A stretch of DNA of 64,000 nt from Allomuricauda sp. (GTDB taxonomy: Bacteria > Bacteroidota > Bacteroidia > Flavobacteriales > Flavobacteriaceae). The stretch is taken from contig RHLF01000002.1 in the NCBI GenBank assembly GCA_003712125.1, positions 682,001 through 746,000 on the forward strand, given 5' to 3'. Positions 16,658 to 27,827 of the stretch are shown one piece after another. Every line of letters starts with the position of its first letter. Positions within the stretch are counted from its first letter, which is position 1. The notes beneath the pieces were generated by a model that saw nothing but the letters and a program-made list of their open reading frames with translations, was not told where the DNA came from and ran no database searches. The translations under genes and the position numbers were made by a program.

Positions 16658-17185
16658 TTTAATGGCCTCAATAACGGTGGTGTAACGCGTTTTTGAATTC
16701 GAAACAAACCTTTCGTCATTCCGCTGTACCAAATTTTCAAATTCCTTAAGCGAAACCCATTGGAGGGCTTCAACCTCCGACTCTTGTTTGGTCAGGGGTG
16801 TGCCTTGGTTGAGTTCATATAAATAGGTATGGGTGAACTCGCGGTCCCAGAAAATTTCGGAATACTTTTTTTCAATTTTTACGAGCCCTATTTTTTGAAG
16901 TTGACTGCGATCGATAATCACGCCAATTTCTTCTTCCACTTCACGGAAAGCCGCTAATTCAGGAGATTCTCCAGTTCCAATGTGTCCTGCTACAGATACA
17001 TCCCATTTTAGGGGATTGGCTTCTTTAAGGGCACTTCGTTGTTGCAGTAAAACTTGGCCATCACATGTATAGCACCACACATGCACGGTAGCATGAAAAA
17101 GTCCTTTTTTATGGGCTTCAGACTTTAAGGTAGATGTTCCGGTAGGGTTCCCTTCATCATCTAAAATGTCTACCTCTTCATCCAT
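16646..17185 (-). CDS. Nudix hydrolase
   Basis: 179 residues with a perfect Nudix box: Gly, five residues, Glu, seven residues, then REVEEEIGV (about residues 67-89). The N-terminal DEEVDILDDEGNPTG and HKKGLFHATVHVW strand resemble the YfcD / isopentenyl-diphosphate isomerase-like branch, whose members include hydrolases of unclear substrate. The isomerase's own catalytic Cys/Glu pattern is not clearly present, so I do not call it idi. It lies 5 bp after the M42 peptidase gene on the same strand, so the two are probably co-transcribed. Substrate unknown. Confidence 0.85.
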   Translation of the reverse strand: MDEEVDILDDEGNPTGTSTLKSEAHKKGLFHATVHVWCYTCDGQVLLQQRSALKEANPLKWDVSVAGHIGTGESPELAAFREVEEEIGVIIDRSQLQKIGLVKIEKKYSEIFWDREFTHTYLYELNQGTPLTKQESEVEALQWVSLKEFENLVQRNDERFVSNSKTRYTTVIEAIKSRL

Positions 17186-17190
17186 CAGTA

Positions 17191-18279
17191 CTATTCAAAA
17201 TAGCTAAATGTCTCACCTGCCTGAATGGTCAGCAAGGTTTCGTAGATCAATCGAATTACATTTTCTACGTCATCACGATGTACAGTTTCAACTGTAGTGT
17301 GCATATAGCGTAGGGGCAAGGAAATCAACGCAGACGCCACGCCACCATTGCTGTAGGCAAAAGCATCTGTATCGGTTCCGGTGTATCGCGAATTTGCCGC
17401 CCGTTGAAATGGAATTTTTTTGGCTTCTGCGGTTTCAATGATACGTTCCCTTAGTTTTTGTTGTACGGCTGGAGCATAGGCAACCACGGGCCCCTTACCA
17501 ATCGACGCTTCACCTTGTTTCTTTTTGTCGATCATTGGGGTGGTGGTGTCATGGGTCACATCGGTAACAATGGCCACATTGGGTTTGATAGTTTGCGTAA
17601 TCATTTCAGCACCTCTCAAACCAATTTCTTCTTGTACAGAGTTGGTGATATAAAGTCCGAAAGGAAGTTTCTTTTTATTCTCATGGAGCAACCGGGCTAC
17701 TTCGGCGATCATGAACCCACCGGCCCTGTTATCAAGCGCACGACATACAAATTTGTCTTTATTCAATATATGGAATTCATCAGGGTAGGTGATGACACAG
17801 CCCACATGTACACCCATTTTTTCAACTTCATCCTTGTCCTTGGCCCCGATATCTATAAAAATGTTATCCAATTTGGGAGGTTCTTCCTTCGCGTTGCTTC
17901 TCGTATGTATCGCAGGCCAACCAAAAACACCTTTAACGATGCCCTTTTTGGTGTGTATGTTCACCCATTTTGAGGGAGCGATCTGATGGTCACTGCCCCC
18001 ATTTCGGATCACATAGATCAGGCCATTGTCAGTAATGTAATTTACGTACCATGAAATTTCGTCAGAATGGCCTTCGATGACCACACGGTAATCAGCCTCA
18101 GGATTTATAACGGCAACCGCGGTGCCATAGGTGTCGGTGATAAAATCGTCAACATAGGGTTTTAGATAGTCCATCCATATTTTTTGCCCCTCCCATTCGT
18201 AACCGGTAGGAGCAGCATTGTTCAAATACTTTTCGAAAAATTTTAAGGATTTATCCGTGAGGATTTTTTCTTTGGCCAT
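17191..18279 (-). CDS. M42 family metallopeptidase (glutamyl aminopeptidase-like)
   Basis: 362 residues from the ATG at 18279 (a TTG two codons upstream is less likely). Two-zinc aminopeptidase of the TET/PepA M42 family, forming large cytoplasmic oligomers that trim peptides. Metal and catalytic residues seen: His71 (EGHSDEI), bridging Asp183 (ALDNRAG), catalytic Glu217 and metal Glu218 (SVQEEIG), Asp240 (IVTDVTHD) and a C-terminal His (RYMHTTVE). Length and motifs are complete. A TAAGTTTG -7 box at 18297-18304 (minus) lies about 17 nt before the ATG. It leads the Nudix gene in a two-gene unit. Confidence 0.93.
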   Translation of the reverse strand: MAKEKILTDKSLKFFEKYLNNAAPTGYEWEGQKIWMDYLKPYVDDFITDTYGTAVAVINPEADYRVVIEGHSDEISWYVNYITDNGLIYVIRNGGSDHQIAPSKWVNIHTKKGIVKGVFGWPAIHTRSNAKEEPPKLDNIFIDIGAKDKDEVEKMGVHVGCVITYPDEFHILNKDKFVCRALDNRAGGFMIAEVARLLHENKKKLPFGLYITNSVQEEIGLRGAEMITQTIKPNVAIVTDVTHDTTTPMIDKKKQGEASIGKGPVVAYAPAVQQKLRERIIETAEAKKIPFQRAANSRYTGTDTDAFAYSNGGVASALISLPLRYMHTTVETVHRDDVENVIRLIYETLLTIQAGETFSYFE

Positions 18280-18296
18280 GTTCAATATTTAAACAC

Positions 18297-18304
18297 CAAA
18301 CTTA
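18297..18304 (-). promoter_or_regulatory. -7 box of the M42 peptidase gene
   Basis: Minus-strand TAAGTTTG, exact TAnnTTTG, 17 nt before the ATG. No clear -33 TTG. Confidence 0.4.
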
Positions 18305-18348
18305 GCAATATTCACGTTTATTTAATAATATGCGAGTAGCAATATCAT

Positions 18349-18356
18349 TACTTTTG
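18349..18356 (+). promoter_or_regulatory. -7 box of the DUF4294 gene
   Basis: TACTTTTG, exact TAnnTTTG, 26 nt before the ATG at 18383. No clear -33 TTG. Confidence 0.4.
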
Positions 18357-18382
18357 GTTTGGTTTTTGGACGGAAGACTTTT

Positions 18383-19063
18383 ATGAAGCGATACTTTCTT
18401 GCGGTTTGTTATTTGGTTTTCTTTTGGTCGCATGGTCAGATTGAAGATGAAGCCATCGATTCAACGGCCTATTATGTCCGTATGGAAGGAGATTCATCAT
18501 GGATTAAGGCCATTGCCTTGGATGACGTCTATATTTTTGGCAAGCTTGAGTTTGCCGATCGAAAGGAGAAGTTGCGTTACTATATCCTCCGCAGGAAAAC
18601 CCTAAAAGTATATCCGTATGCCAAAATGGCTGCCGAACGATTGGTAGAACTGAACGACAGTCTGCAATACATGACCAAGAAGCGGGAAAGAAAGCGATAT
18701 ACCAAAAAAGTACAGAAATATATTGAGGGTGAATTTTCCGAAGAATTGAAAAAGCTGACACGAACCGAAGGTCAGATTTTGGTGAAATTGATTCACAGAC
18801 AAACAGGAAGTACCGCCTTTGATTTGGTGAAAGAACTTCGGAGTGGGTGGCGTGCGTTTTGGTACCAGACGACTGCGCGTGCCTTCAAAATCAATTTAAA
18901 AAGAGAGTTCAAACCTTCAGAGGTTCATGAAGACTACCTCATTGAAGATGTGCTTCAACGGGCCTTTGCCGCCAACCGTCTCGAACGTCAAAAATCTGTT
19001 TTGGATTATGATTATGCCTCTTTGAGCAATAAGTGGAAGGCCGCTCCAAGAGAAGAAAACTAA
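18383..19063 (+). CDS. DUF4294 family exported protein
   Basis: 226 residues from the ATG at 18383; an upstream in-frame start at 18359 would put non-hydrophobic residues before the signal. A signal peptide covers about 1-18 (YFLAVCYLVFFWSHGQ). The conserved core YYILRRKTLKVYPYAKMAAERL, then a basic helical KKRERKRYTKK stretch, then FDLVKELRSGWRAFWYQT matches the Bacteroidota DUF4294 family. Function unknown. It is divergent from the M42 peptidase, and its 3' end overlaps the convergent DUF6095 gene by 4 bp. Confidence 0.82.
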   Translation: MKRYFLAVCYLVFFWSHGQIEDEAIDSTAYYVRMEGDSSWIKAIALDDVYIFGKLEFADRKEKLRYYILRRKTLKVYPYAKMAAERLVELNDSLQYMTKKRERKRYTKKVQKYIEGEFSEELKKLTRTEGQILVKLIHRQTGSTAFDLVKELRSGWRAFWYQTTARAFKINLKREFKPSEVHEDYLIEDVLQRAFAANRLERQKSVLDYDYASLSNKWKAAPREEN

Positions 19064-19293
19064 GATTTCTTTTTCTTACCGAATACTGCGTCCATTACAA
19101 TATTTACCGAACGGAACCCCAAGTATATGGCAAAGCCCGCTAATATAAGGCCCAAAATAAGCACCGGAATAAATAAGGGCTTATCTGTGTTCTTAAAAGC
19201 TTGATAAAGTACAACGGGCGCTATAAACATGACTAAGGCCGTATAGGCGAATGATTTCATACCCTTTACCAATAAGTCTTTGTTTGTCTTCAT
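19060..19293 (-). CDS. Small two-helix membrane protein (DUF6095-like)
   Basis: 77 residues with two membrane helices (about 15-32 and 41-60) joined by a short loop KNTDKPLF, and a basic C-terminal tail KKKKS. The N-terminus (KTNKDLLVKGMKSFAYTALVMFIAP) looks like the DUF6095 family of Flavobacteriia. Function unknown. Despite its size it is likely real: good codon pattern, typical topology, and a conserved position beside DUF4294 as I recall it. It is followed by the convergent DUF4294 gene. Confidence 0.7.
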   Translation of the reverse strand: MKTNKDLLVKGMKSFAYTALVMFIAPVVLYQAFKNTDKPLFIPVLILGLILAGFAIYLGFRSVNIVMDAVFGKKKKS

Positions 19294-19376
19294 ACTAACT
19301 TTAAATGTAAAAATAATAGGTTTATATTTATCAAAATCGGTCTGGTATCAACCATAATAAATAAACGTATCATTTG

Positions 19377-20702
19377 ATGGAGCTCGTAGTCATTCTTGCC
19401 GTAATTCTATTTATCATCATTTCAACAGTACGGTTTAAGCTGCATCCCGTACTATCCTTAACGCTCGCAGCGGTCATTTCGGGTTTTCTTCTGGGAATGG
19501 ATACCAAAGCTGTGATGGAGCAAATGGCGAACGGTTTCGGGAAGACATTATCGGGTATTGGGCTGGTGATTGCTTTTGGGAGCATTATAGGAATTTATCT
19601 AGAGAAGACCGGGAGCACCAAGGTTTTGACCGACACAATTCTTAAATGGGTTGGACTAAAACGTTCGCCTTTGGCAATCAACTTGGCCGGATTTGTAGTT
19701 TCGATTCCGGTATTTTGCGATTCTGGATTTATCATACTTTCTTCTCTAAACAAGTCATTAAGTAAAAAATCAGGAATTCCCGTCCTCTTTTTTGCCATAG
19801 CACTTGCTACCGGCCTCTACGCAGCGCATGTTTTTGTTCCGCCTACTCCTGGACCATTGGCTGCAGCGGCAATATTGGATGCAGAGCTGGGAACGGTGTT
19901 GCTTTGTGGATTGGCTGTGGCCATTCCCGTTTCGTTAACCGGTTATTTATGGGCTCGCTTTATCTCTGGGTATATCAAAATTGAATCGAATGCGCAGAAG
20001 GAGATCAGCACAAAACAAGACGAAGAAAAAAACCTTCCTACAGCATTTATGGCTTTTTTACCCTTGTTGGTTCCTTTGGTGCTGATTGCCTTGAAATCGG
20101 TGGTCAATTATCCCTCTCAACCTTTTGGTGAAGGCTTGTTTTCCAATCTGGTTGATTTTCTGGGTAGCCCTATAATCGCTTTGTTGGTCGGGGTGTTTTT
20201 GGCTTTCCTGTTGGGGAGAAATCATACCGCGACCCAGAAGCAAGATTGGGTCACGACAGCCTTAAAACAGGCTGGCCTTATTGTATTGATAACTGGGGCC
20301 GGTGGTGCATTTGGTGCAATTTTGCGAACCGTTGATATTGCCACCATTCTGAATCTAAACGCGACGTCGGGTTCTGGAGGTTTATTGATTTGTTTTGGTA
20401 TTGCTGCGGCCCTAAAAACCGCACAAGGTTCTTCAACCGTTTCCATCATTACCACAGCAGCAATCGCAGCACCGCTATTGGCCACATTTGGTTTAGACAG
20501 TATGATGGGTAAGGCACTGGGCGTTTTGGCAATAGGAGCTGGCGCAATGACCGTTTCCCATATTAATGACAGTTACTTCTGGGTGGTGTCCCAATTTTCC
20601 AATCTTGACGTAAAACAAGCCCTAAAAGGGTATACCACAGCGACATTTTTTCAAGGATTGGTAGGTATTCTTATCATACTGCTGATGTACCAATGGTTGT
20701 AG
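19377..20702 (+). CDS. GntP-family gluconate:H+ symporter
   Basis: 441 residues, about 12 membrane helices. The family signature IPVFCDSGFIILSSLNKSLSK (about 111-131) and the paired PPTPGPLAAA and GSSTVSIITTAA motifs are clear. GntP transporters import gluconate or related sugar acids. The ATG at 19377 is preferred over the TTG one codon upstream. A gluconokinase gene is 43 kb away in the same window, consistent with gluconate use, although they are not one operon. 3-deoxy-gluconate or other sugar acids cannot be excluded as substrate. Confidence 0.9.
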   Translation: MELVVILAVILFIIISTVRFKLHPVLSLTLAAVISGFLLGMDTKAVMEQMANGFGKTLSGIGLVIAFGSIIGIYLEKTGSTKVLTDTILKWVGLKRSPLAINLAGFVVSIPVFCDSGFIILSSLNKSLSKKSGIPVLFFAIALATGLYAAHVFVPPTPGPLAAAAILDAELGTVLLCGLAVAIPVSLTGYLWARFISGYIKIESNAQKEISTKQDEEKNLPTAFMAFLPLLVPLVLIALKSVVNYPSQPFGEGLFSNLVDFLGSPIIALLVGVFLAFLLGRNHTATQKQDWVTTALKQAGLIVLITGAGGAFGAILRTVDIATILNLNATSGSGGLLICFGIAAALKTAQGSSTVSIITTAAIAAPLLATFGLDSMMGKALGVLAIGAGAMTVSHINDSYFWVVSQFSNLDVKQALKGYTTATFFQGLVGILIILLMYQWL

Positions 20703-20705
20703 CAA

Positions 20706-21632
20706 CTAATCAATACGAATGGTTCGCTTGAATTCTTGTACAACTGCGAAATAACCAAGGGCAAAGGAATCTGGTCTGCCCACATTGTCAAAAATTTCAA
20801 TATTATCCAAACCCGTTACATCAAACATATTGCCTCGAACTGTGGCTGCTGGGGTTTCAAAAACACCTCCGTCATTTTCCGTTTGTTCGACTAGAAGATC
20901 TATATAATTAAAAAATTGCTGGTCAGCACCTAAAATACTGATTTCCAGTTCTGTGCCACTTTGTAATTCTTCATCGTAAAAGTAAGAAAAGCTAAATTCT
21001 TGTCCGTCTATAAACTGGTCATCCGTTGCCAAGAAGTTGCCAAAGCCAAAATCAAAAACATAAAAGTCTTGTTGATCAGGTACATCGGTGAAGGTGACGA
21101 CAATCTCTGTTTCATCCTCGTCAAAAAGGGTTTCTGTGCCTTGTTCCAGATTGTCAATCGGTACAGTGGGCGCATAATTGGTTTGACCTGCATAACGCCT
21201 TCCTTTATGTTCAACAACAAGAAAAAAAATGGTGTTCTCATTTATGGATGCGGTTCGGATTCTGTCATCGACATCATTGCCGATGGTATCAGGCTCATAA
21301 ATACCAGTTCCTGGAACATATTCACGCAAAATTGAGGTGCCCAATTGGAATTGTGTCGGCTCCAACGAATCCCTAACTCCGGCCAAAATAACAGCACTTT
21401 CAAGTTGTGTGATGGTATTCTCACCAAAAAATCCTGACGATTCAGTGACCCTTATTTCAATTGGTAAGAATTCTTGATTTTCATCCACTCGAACAACACC
21501 ATTAATAACCAATCGGGTTTCGGGTTCGGGTAATCCAACATCGATAACATCTTCACAGGAGGTGAAAACCAATAAAACCGCGATGATTGGCAGGAGAAAC
21601 TTAGGTGTGGCTACAGCACTAAAACTATTCAA
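20706..21632 (-). CDS. DUF4249 family lipoprotein (second copy)
   Basis: 308 residues. The signal ends in a lipobox FTSC (Cys26) followed by EDVIDV, an acidic stretch after the Cys that in Bacteroidota favours export of lipoproteins to the cell surface. The mature part is beta-rich: TRLVINGVVRVDENQEF, a HKGRRYAGQTNY segment, and a C-terminal block that is almost identical to the next gene upstream (44 of 49 aligned residues in the LGADQQFFNY to TGLDN block). DUF4249 genes usually lie just downstream of a TonB receptor. It overlaps the first copy by 8 bp and is the last gene of the three-gene unit. Function unknown; a substrate-binding or receptor-cap role is inference. Confidence 0.85.
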   Translation of the reverse strand: MNSFSAVATPKFLLPIIAVLLVFTSCEDVIDVGLPEPETRLVINGVVRVDENQEFLPIEIRVTESSGFFGENTITQLESAVILAGVRDSLEPTQFQLGTSILREYVPGTGIYEPDTIGNDVDDRIRTASINENTIFFLVVEHKGRRYAGQTNYAPTVPIDNLEQGTETLFDEDETEIVVTFTDVPDQQDFYVFDFGFGNFLATDDQFIDGQEFSFSYFYDEELQSGTELEISILGADQQFFNYIDLLVEQTENDGGVFETPAATVRGNMFDVTGLDNIEIFDNVGRPDSFALGYFAVVQEFKRTIRID

Positions 21633-22527
21633 TGATTAAGGTGCTTTTAAATTCTTGGACAACTGCAAAATAACCCAAAGGAAAGTCGTCGGGCCTATTC
21701 ACATTGTCAAACAGTAAATTGTTATCAAGCCCTGTAACATCAAAGACATTACCTCGGACCGTGGCGGCGGGGGTTTCAAAAACACCCCCATCATCTTGGG
21801 TCTGTTCTACGAGCAGGTCCATATAGTTGAAAAATTGCTGATCAGCACCTAATATGCTAACCTCCAATTGCTCACCTGACTGTATATCTCGTTGGGGGAA
21901 GTACGAAAATTCGAATTCTTGGCCATCAATGAACTGGTCATCCAGGGCAAGGAACTCGCCTTCACCAAAATCAAAAACATAGTAATTGTCAAAATCGGGG
22001 ATGTCGTTAATGGTAATCTTTACCTCAATATCATCTTCATCAAAAAGTGTTTCATCGCCCTGCTCGATATTTTCTATAGGTACCGAAAACGAAAATGGCG
22101 TTCTCGAGGCATATCTTCTTCCTTTATGTTCCATCACAAGAATGAATACGGTATTGGGAAAAATATCTTGGGTTCGAATCCGTTGGTCACCGTCAAAACT
22201 TGGGTCAGGTACATAAACCCCGCTGCCTGGTTCGAGTTCCGTTAAGGAGGAAGAAGCCAAATTTTCAAGGATTTCTGGAGCGTCAGGATTTGGCTGACCA
22301 TAAAATATTACGGCATTATCATCTAAAGATGTTGGAATATTATCATCAAAGAAATTTGTGGTCTCTGATACCCTAATTTCAACAGGTACAAACTGTTCGC
22401 CAAAGTCAACCCGTAAAAGGCCATTCACTACCAATCGGGGTTGGGTAGTCTGTAATTCGACATCGACCACATCTTCACAGGATTGGAAAATAAGGAGTAC
22501 ACCAAAAAGAAAAATGAACTTTTTCAT
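21625..22527 (-). CDS. DUF4249 family lipoprotein (first copy)
   Basis: 300 residues. Short signal with lipobox FQSC (Cys16) followed by EDVVDV, again acidic after the Cys. Overall plan is the same as the downstream copy: RLVVNGLLRVDFGEQF, HKGRRYASRTPFSF, IENIEQGDETLFDEDD, FGEGEFLALDDQFIDGQEFEFSYF and the highly conserved C-terminal block. It lies 3 bp from the TonB receptor stop, so it is translationally coupled. The two copies differ most in the N-terminal third and in the surface loops (for example the segment after QAxFYGQPNP), suggesting divergence in what they bind (inference). Confidence 0.86.
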   Translation of the reverse strand: MKKFIFLFGVLLIFQSCEDVVDVELQTTQPRLVVNGLLRVDFGEQFVPVEIRVSETTNFFDDNIPTSLDDNAVIFYGQPNPDAPEILENLASSSLTELEPGSGVYVPDPSFDGDQRIRTQDIFPNTVFILVMEHKGRRYASRTPFSFSVPIENIEQGDETLFDEDDIEVKITINDIPDFDNYYVFDFGEGEFLALDDQFIDGQEFEFSYFPQRDIQSGEQLEVSILGADQQFFNYMDLLVEQTQDDGGVFETPAATVRGNVFDVTGLDNNLLFDNVNRPDDFPLGYFAVVQEFKSTLIIE

Positions 22528-22530
22528 GGA

Positions 22531-24936
22531 TTAAAACTTAAAATTATAGGTGATGGCCGGAACCACGCCAAATATCGAAGTTCGAATGGCTTCATTTCTT
22601 CCGGTATCTTGGTTCTGTCTAAAGTTTATAGACGCTGCATTCATACGATTATACACATTGTATACGCTAAACACCCATTCTCCCTGAAAGTTTCTGTTTT
22701 TATTTTTCCTTGGCCGCATGGTGGCAGAAATGTCCAATCTGTGGTAGTCTGGAAGCCGAGTTTGATTTCGTAGACCAAAAAAGGGAACAACCAACTCTTC
22801 AAATTCAAACTGTCCGACAGGATAATTGGTAGGTTGACCCGTTTGATAAATAAAATTTGCATTAAAGCTCCATTTATCATTCAATTCATAATTGCCAAAA
22901 AGGGCAACATCATGGGTCTTGTCAAATGGGGTAGGGTACCATTCCCCAAAATTAATACCCGTTTCTTGGTTACTTCTACCATTGTCAGTTACCGGTTCGC
23001 GACCCGGGGTACGTTGTTCTGAACGCGATAGGGTATATGCCAACCATCCTTGAAAACGGCCCTCATTTTTTCTGAACAACACCTCCAAACCATAGGCTCT
23101 GGCCTCACCGTTCAAGATGACTTGTTCAATGGCATTATTGGCTATTAAATCGGCACCATCAATATAATCGATTCGATTTTGAATATCCTTATAAAAGCCC
23201 TCGAGTTCTAAGGTATAATCTCCTCCTTTCAGGTTTTTAAAATACCCCAGGGCGTATTGATCCAATAACTGGGGTTCCACAAAAGGTCCACTGGGGGTCC
23301 AAACATCCAAAGGAGTAGGGGAGCTGGTATTGGATAATAGATGCAGGTATTGGGCCAATCTTGTATAGCTTGCCTTTACAGAGGTATTTTCATCGAGTAC
23401 ATAAGCTGCTGAAACCCGAGGTTCAAAATTGAAATAAGTTTTTAAGTTCGTCCCCCGACCTGGGTTAATGGTATCAATGGGAGTTGCCTCTCGATAAATG
23501 AGCTGGAAGGGGTCGAAGATAACTGGCTGATTGTTTTGGTACACAAATAGTTCATCCTGCCCCAAGCGATTAAACTGACTAACTCGAAGTCCATAATTAA
23601 CACTTAGATCTTTGGTGACTTGTTGTTCAACATCAACATAGGCAGCAGCTTCATTCGCATATTTTTTGGTCAATTGTTCTTCCAGAATACCTGAATCAGG
23701 ACTATTGGGCTTTATTTTCCCTGGATTAAAGACATAGTAAATGTTATTTAGACCGTAATTGATCTGAAGCTTATCATTTATATAGTGTTTGAGATCGTAT
23801 TTCAAATTAAAATTTTGAATGCCCGAGTCCCATTCAAAACCAACAAAATCGAGCTCCAATCCGTAAAAATAATCGGAATAGATCAGGGAAAGATTTGAAA
23901 AAAGCTTATCTGAGAAAAGATGGTTCCATCTAAAATTACCCACCGCATTGCCGTAAATATTTACAAAACTATCGTTGATGCTGAATAGATCCCGCCCAAA
24001 ATATCCAGAGAGGTAAATACTGTTTCTATCATTGATTTTGTGATTTATTTTGGTGTTCAAATCATAGAAATACGCTTTGTTGTCAATATCAAAAAGCGGC
24101 AGGAAAAGGTGCGCATATGAAGCTCTTCCCCCTGCCAAAAAAGCGGTCCGGTCCTTTTCAATAGGGCCCTCGATCAACAAACGACTCGCAACGGCCCCAA
24201 TACCGCCGTTCACCTTGAATTCTTTGCTGTTCCCCTCTTTTTGAAAAATCTCCAAAACCGATGATACCCGACCCCCGTACCGCGCAGGGATTCCACCTTT
24301 AAAAAGTTTTACATCTTTAATGGCATCTGGATTAAAAACTGAGAAAAAGCCAAATAAATGCGAGGAATTGAATATGGTTGCCTCATCCAACAATATCAGG
24401 TTTTGGTCCGCGGCGCCACCCCGTACATTGAAACCCGAAGAGGCCTCCCCCGCATTGGTCACACCGGGCAATAGAACCAAAGACTTGATCACATCGGCCT
24501 CGCCGAGAACCACAGGTATCTTCTTTATGGTTTGTACCGCGATGGTATTTACACTCATCTGTGGCTTTCGAATATCCGTGCGTTCAACATCTTCAGAAAC
24601 AACAACTTCTTCCAGCTGTTCTGCACTCTCGGTCATTTTAAAATCAACCTTTTTATTGGAATTTAAGTTGACGGTTCGTTTGATGTCGCTGAAACCTAAA
24701 TAGCTAATGAATACGTCGTATTCTCCAGCTGGCAAGGTGATGGAATAAAAACCATATTCGTTTGTGGTTGTCCCTGATTGCAATTCTGGAATGGCAATGG
24801 TAACCCCGATTAAGGTTTCGTTGCTGGAGGCTTCCGAAATTGTACCGCTAAGTGTGAATTTTTGTTGTGCAAAAGCAGATAGGGAAAGCAGACTGATGCA
24901 AAGTGCTAACAGAAAGCGTTTGTGAAAGTTTGGCAT
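22531..24936 (-). CDS. TonB-dependent receptor with carboxypeptidase-like N-terminal domain
   Basis: 801 residues. Signal peptide 1-23 (SLSAFAQ), carboxypeptidase-regulatory-like domain about 25-110 (GFYSITLPAGEYDVFISYLGFSD), then a plug domain: VVLGEADVIKSLVLLPGV, SSGFNVRGGAADQNLILLDEA, GGIPARYGGRVSSVLE. The rest is a 22-strand beta barrel ending in the aromatic-rich AITYNFKF, as expected for insertion by the Bam machinery. It is an outer-membrane active transporter; the substrate is not indicated. SusC-type receptors are longer (about 1000 residues) and pair with SusD; this one is shorter and pairs with two DUF4249 lipoproteins instead. Confidence 0.92.
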   Translation of the reverse strand: MPNFHKRFLLALCISLLSLSAFAQQKFTLSGTISEASSNETLIGVTIAIPELQSGTTTNEYGFYSITLPAGEYDVFISYLGFSDIKRTVNLNSNKKVDFKMTESAEQLEEVVVSEDVERTDIRKPQMSVNTIAVQTIKKIPVVLGEADVIKSLVLLPGVTNAGEASSGFNVRGGAADQNLILLDEATIFNSSHLFGFFSVFNPDAIKDVKLFKGGIPARYGGRVSSVLEIFQKEGNSKEFKVNGGIGAVASRLLIEGPIEKDRTAFLAGGRASYAHLFLPLFDIDNKAYFYDLNTKINHKINDRNSIYLSGYFGRDLFSINDSFVNIYGNAVGNFRWNHLFSDKLFSNLSLIYSDYFYGLELDFVGFEWDSGIQNFNLKYDLKHYINDKLQINYGLNNIYYVFNPGKIKPNSPDSGILEEQLTKKYANEAAAYVDVEQQVTKDLSVNYGLRVSQFNRLGQDELFVYQNNQPVIFDPFQLIYREATPIDTINPGRGTNLKTYFNFEPRVSAAYVLDENTSVKASYTRLAQYLHLLSNTSSPTPLDVWTPSGPFVEPQLLDQYALGYFKNLKGGDYTLELEGFYKDIQNRIDYIDGADLIANNAIEQVILNGEARAYGLEVLFRKNEGRFQGWLAYTLSRSEQRTPGREPVTDNGRSNQETGINFGEWYPTPFDKTHDVALFGNYELNDKWSFNANFIYQTGQPTNYPVGQFEFEELVVPFFGLRNQTRLPDYHRLDISATMRPRKNKNRNFQGEWVFSVYNVYNRMNAASINFRQNQDTGRNEAIRTSIFGVVPAITYNFKF

Positions 24937-25020
24937 TAAGACTTCGGTTTCTCTAAAAATATTTAGAAAACCTAGAAGCTAAAAGGCTTTGGGCCAATTT
25001 TAACACTTAATCCATGGGAT

Positions 25021-27300
<2,280 letters not shown>

Positions 27301-27302
27301 TC

Positions 27303-27688
27303 ATAAAAACAAAAGCCATACCTATGCCTGAACATTGATATGGCTTTCAGGAAAAACTTACAAACTTCAATTTCGCGTCAGACGCTCAATTTCAGCCATT
27401 GACTGGTTTGTATTGTTTTTCAACGTTTAAGTGTAATCCTGTTTTTAATTTTTCAACTAAACCACTGTTTTACACCTGTTTGTTGCATCTAAGATTTATC
27501 AAAACTGAAAATTGCTCTTCTGTTCGCACATAAACCTTTTTGTAGTTTCTGGTTTGCCGTAGCTTCCCATCTGCTACAATACTTTTTGATTAGTAGTGTA
27601 ACCAATTAAAAAGTGAAACAACATCATAAAGAACGTCAACTTTACTTCGACTCCAACTCACATACCGAAGCGTGCTTGTTGTTATCTT
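27303..27688 (-). ncRNA. Candidate unannotated RNA in the icd-rplS gap
   Basis: The gap between icd and rplS (27241-27827) holds no reading frame of useful length on either strand. On the minus strand there is a promoter-like TTG-N19-TACATTTA (27693-27722). About 340 nt further on lies a 9-bp perfect inverted repeat AAAGCCATA / TATGGCTTT (27312-27320 and 27339-27347), followed on the minus strand by TGTTTTTAT, as in an intrinsic terminator. Between them would lie a transcript of about 385 nt. It contains a small hairpin (GTAGC / GCTAC near 27559-27576). I looked for conserved RNase P, tmRNA and SRP RNA motifs and found none. A decayed mobile-element remnant is an alternative. Confidence 0.35.
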
Positions 27689-27692
27689 GAAG

Positions 27693-27722
27693 TAAATGTA
27701 TAATAAAAAAGTTGTCATGCAA
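27693..27722 (-). promoter_or_regulatory. Promoter-like element inside the icd-rplS gap
   Basis: Minus strand: TTG, 19 nt, TACATTTA (one mismatch to TAnnTTTG). It points leftward into gene-free sequence, not toward a known gene. Confidence 0.4.
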
Positions 27723-27781
27723 GATTTCTAACGAACTAAAAATCAACATAATATGAACCACACTTATTAACAATTGTTCAT

Positions 27782-27806
27782 AAAAAAAGGCGTCCATTGG
27801 ACGCCT
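27782..27806 (-). terminator. Intrinsic terminator of rplS
   Basis: Minus strand: AGGCGTCC, AAT loop, GGACGCCT, then TTTTTT. A perfect 8-bp GC-rich stem with U-tract, 22 bp after the rplS stop. Confidence 0.9.
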
Positions 27807-27827
27807 CTATATATCGTGTGGTTTTTG

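Noticed and set aside
27303-27688. tmRNA, RNase P or SRP RNA in the gene-free gap
   Set aside because: The conserved cores (for example GAGGAAAGTCC for RNase P, a tRNA-like T-arm and CCA end for tmRNA) are absent.
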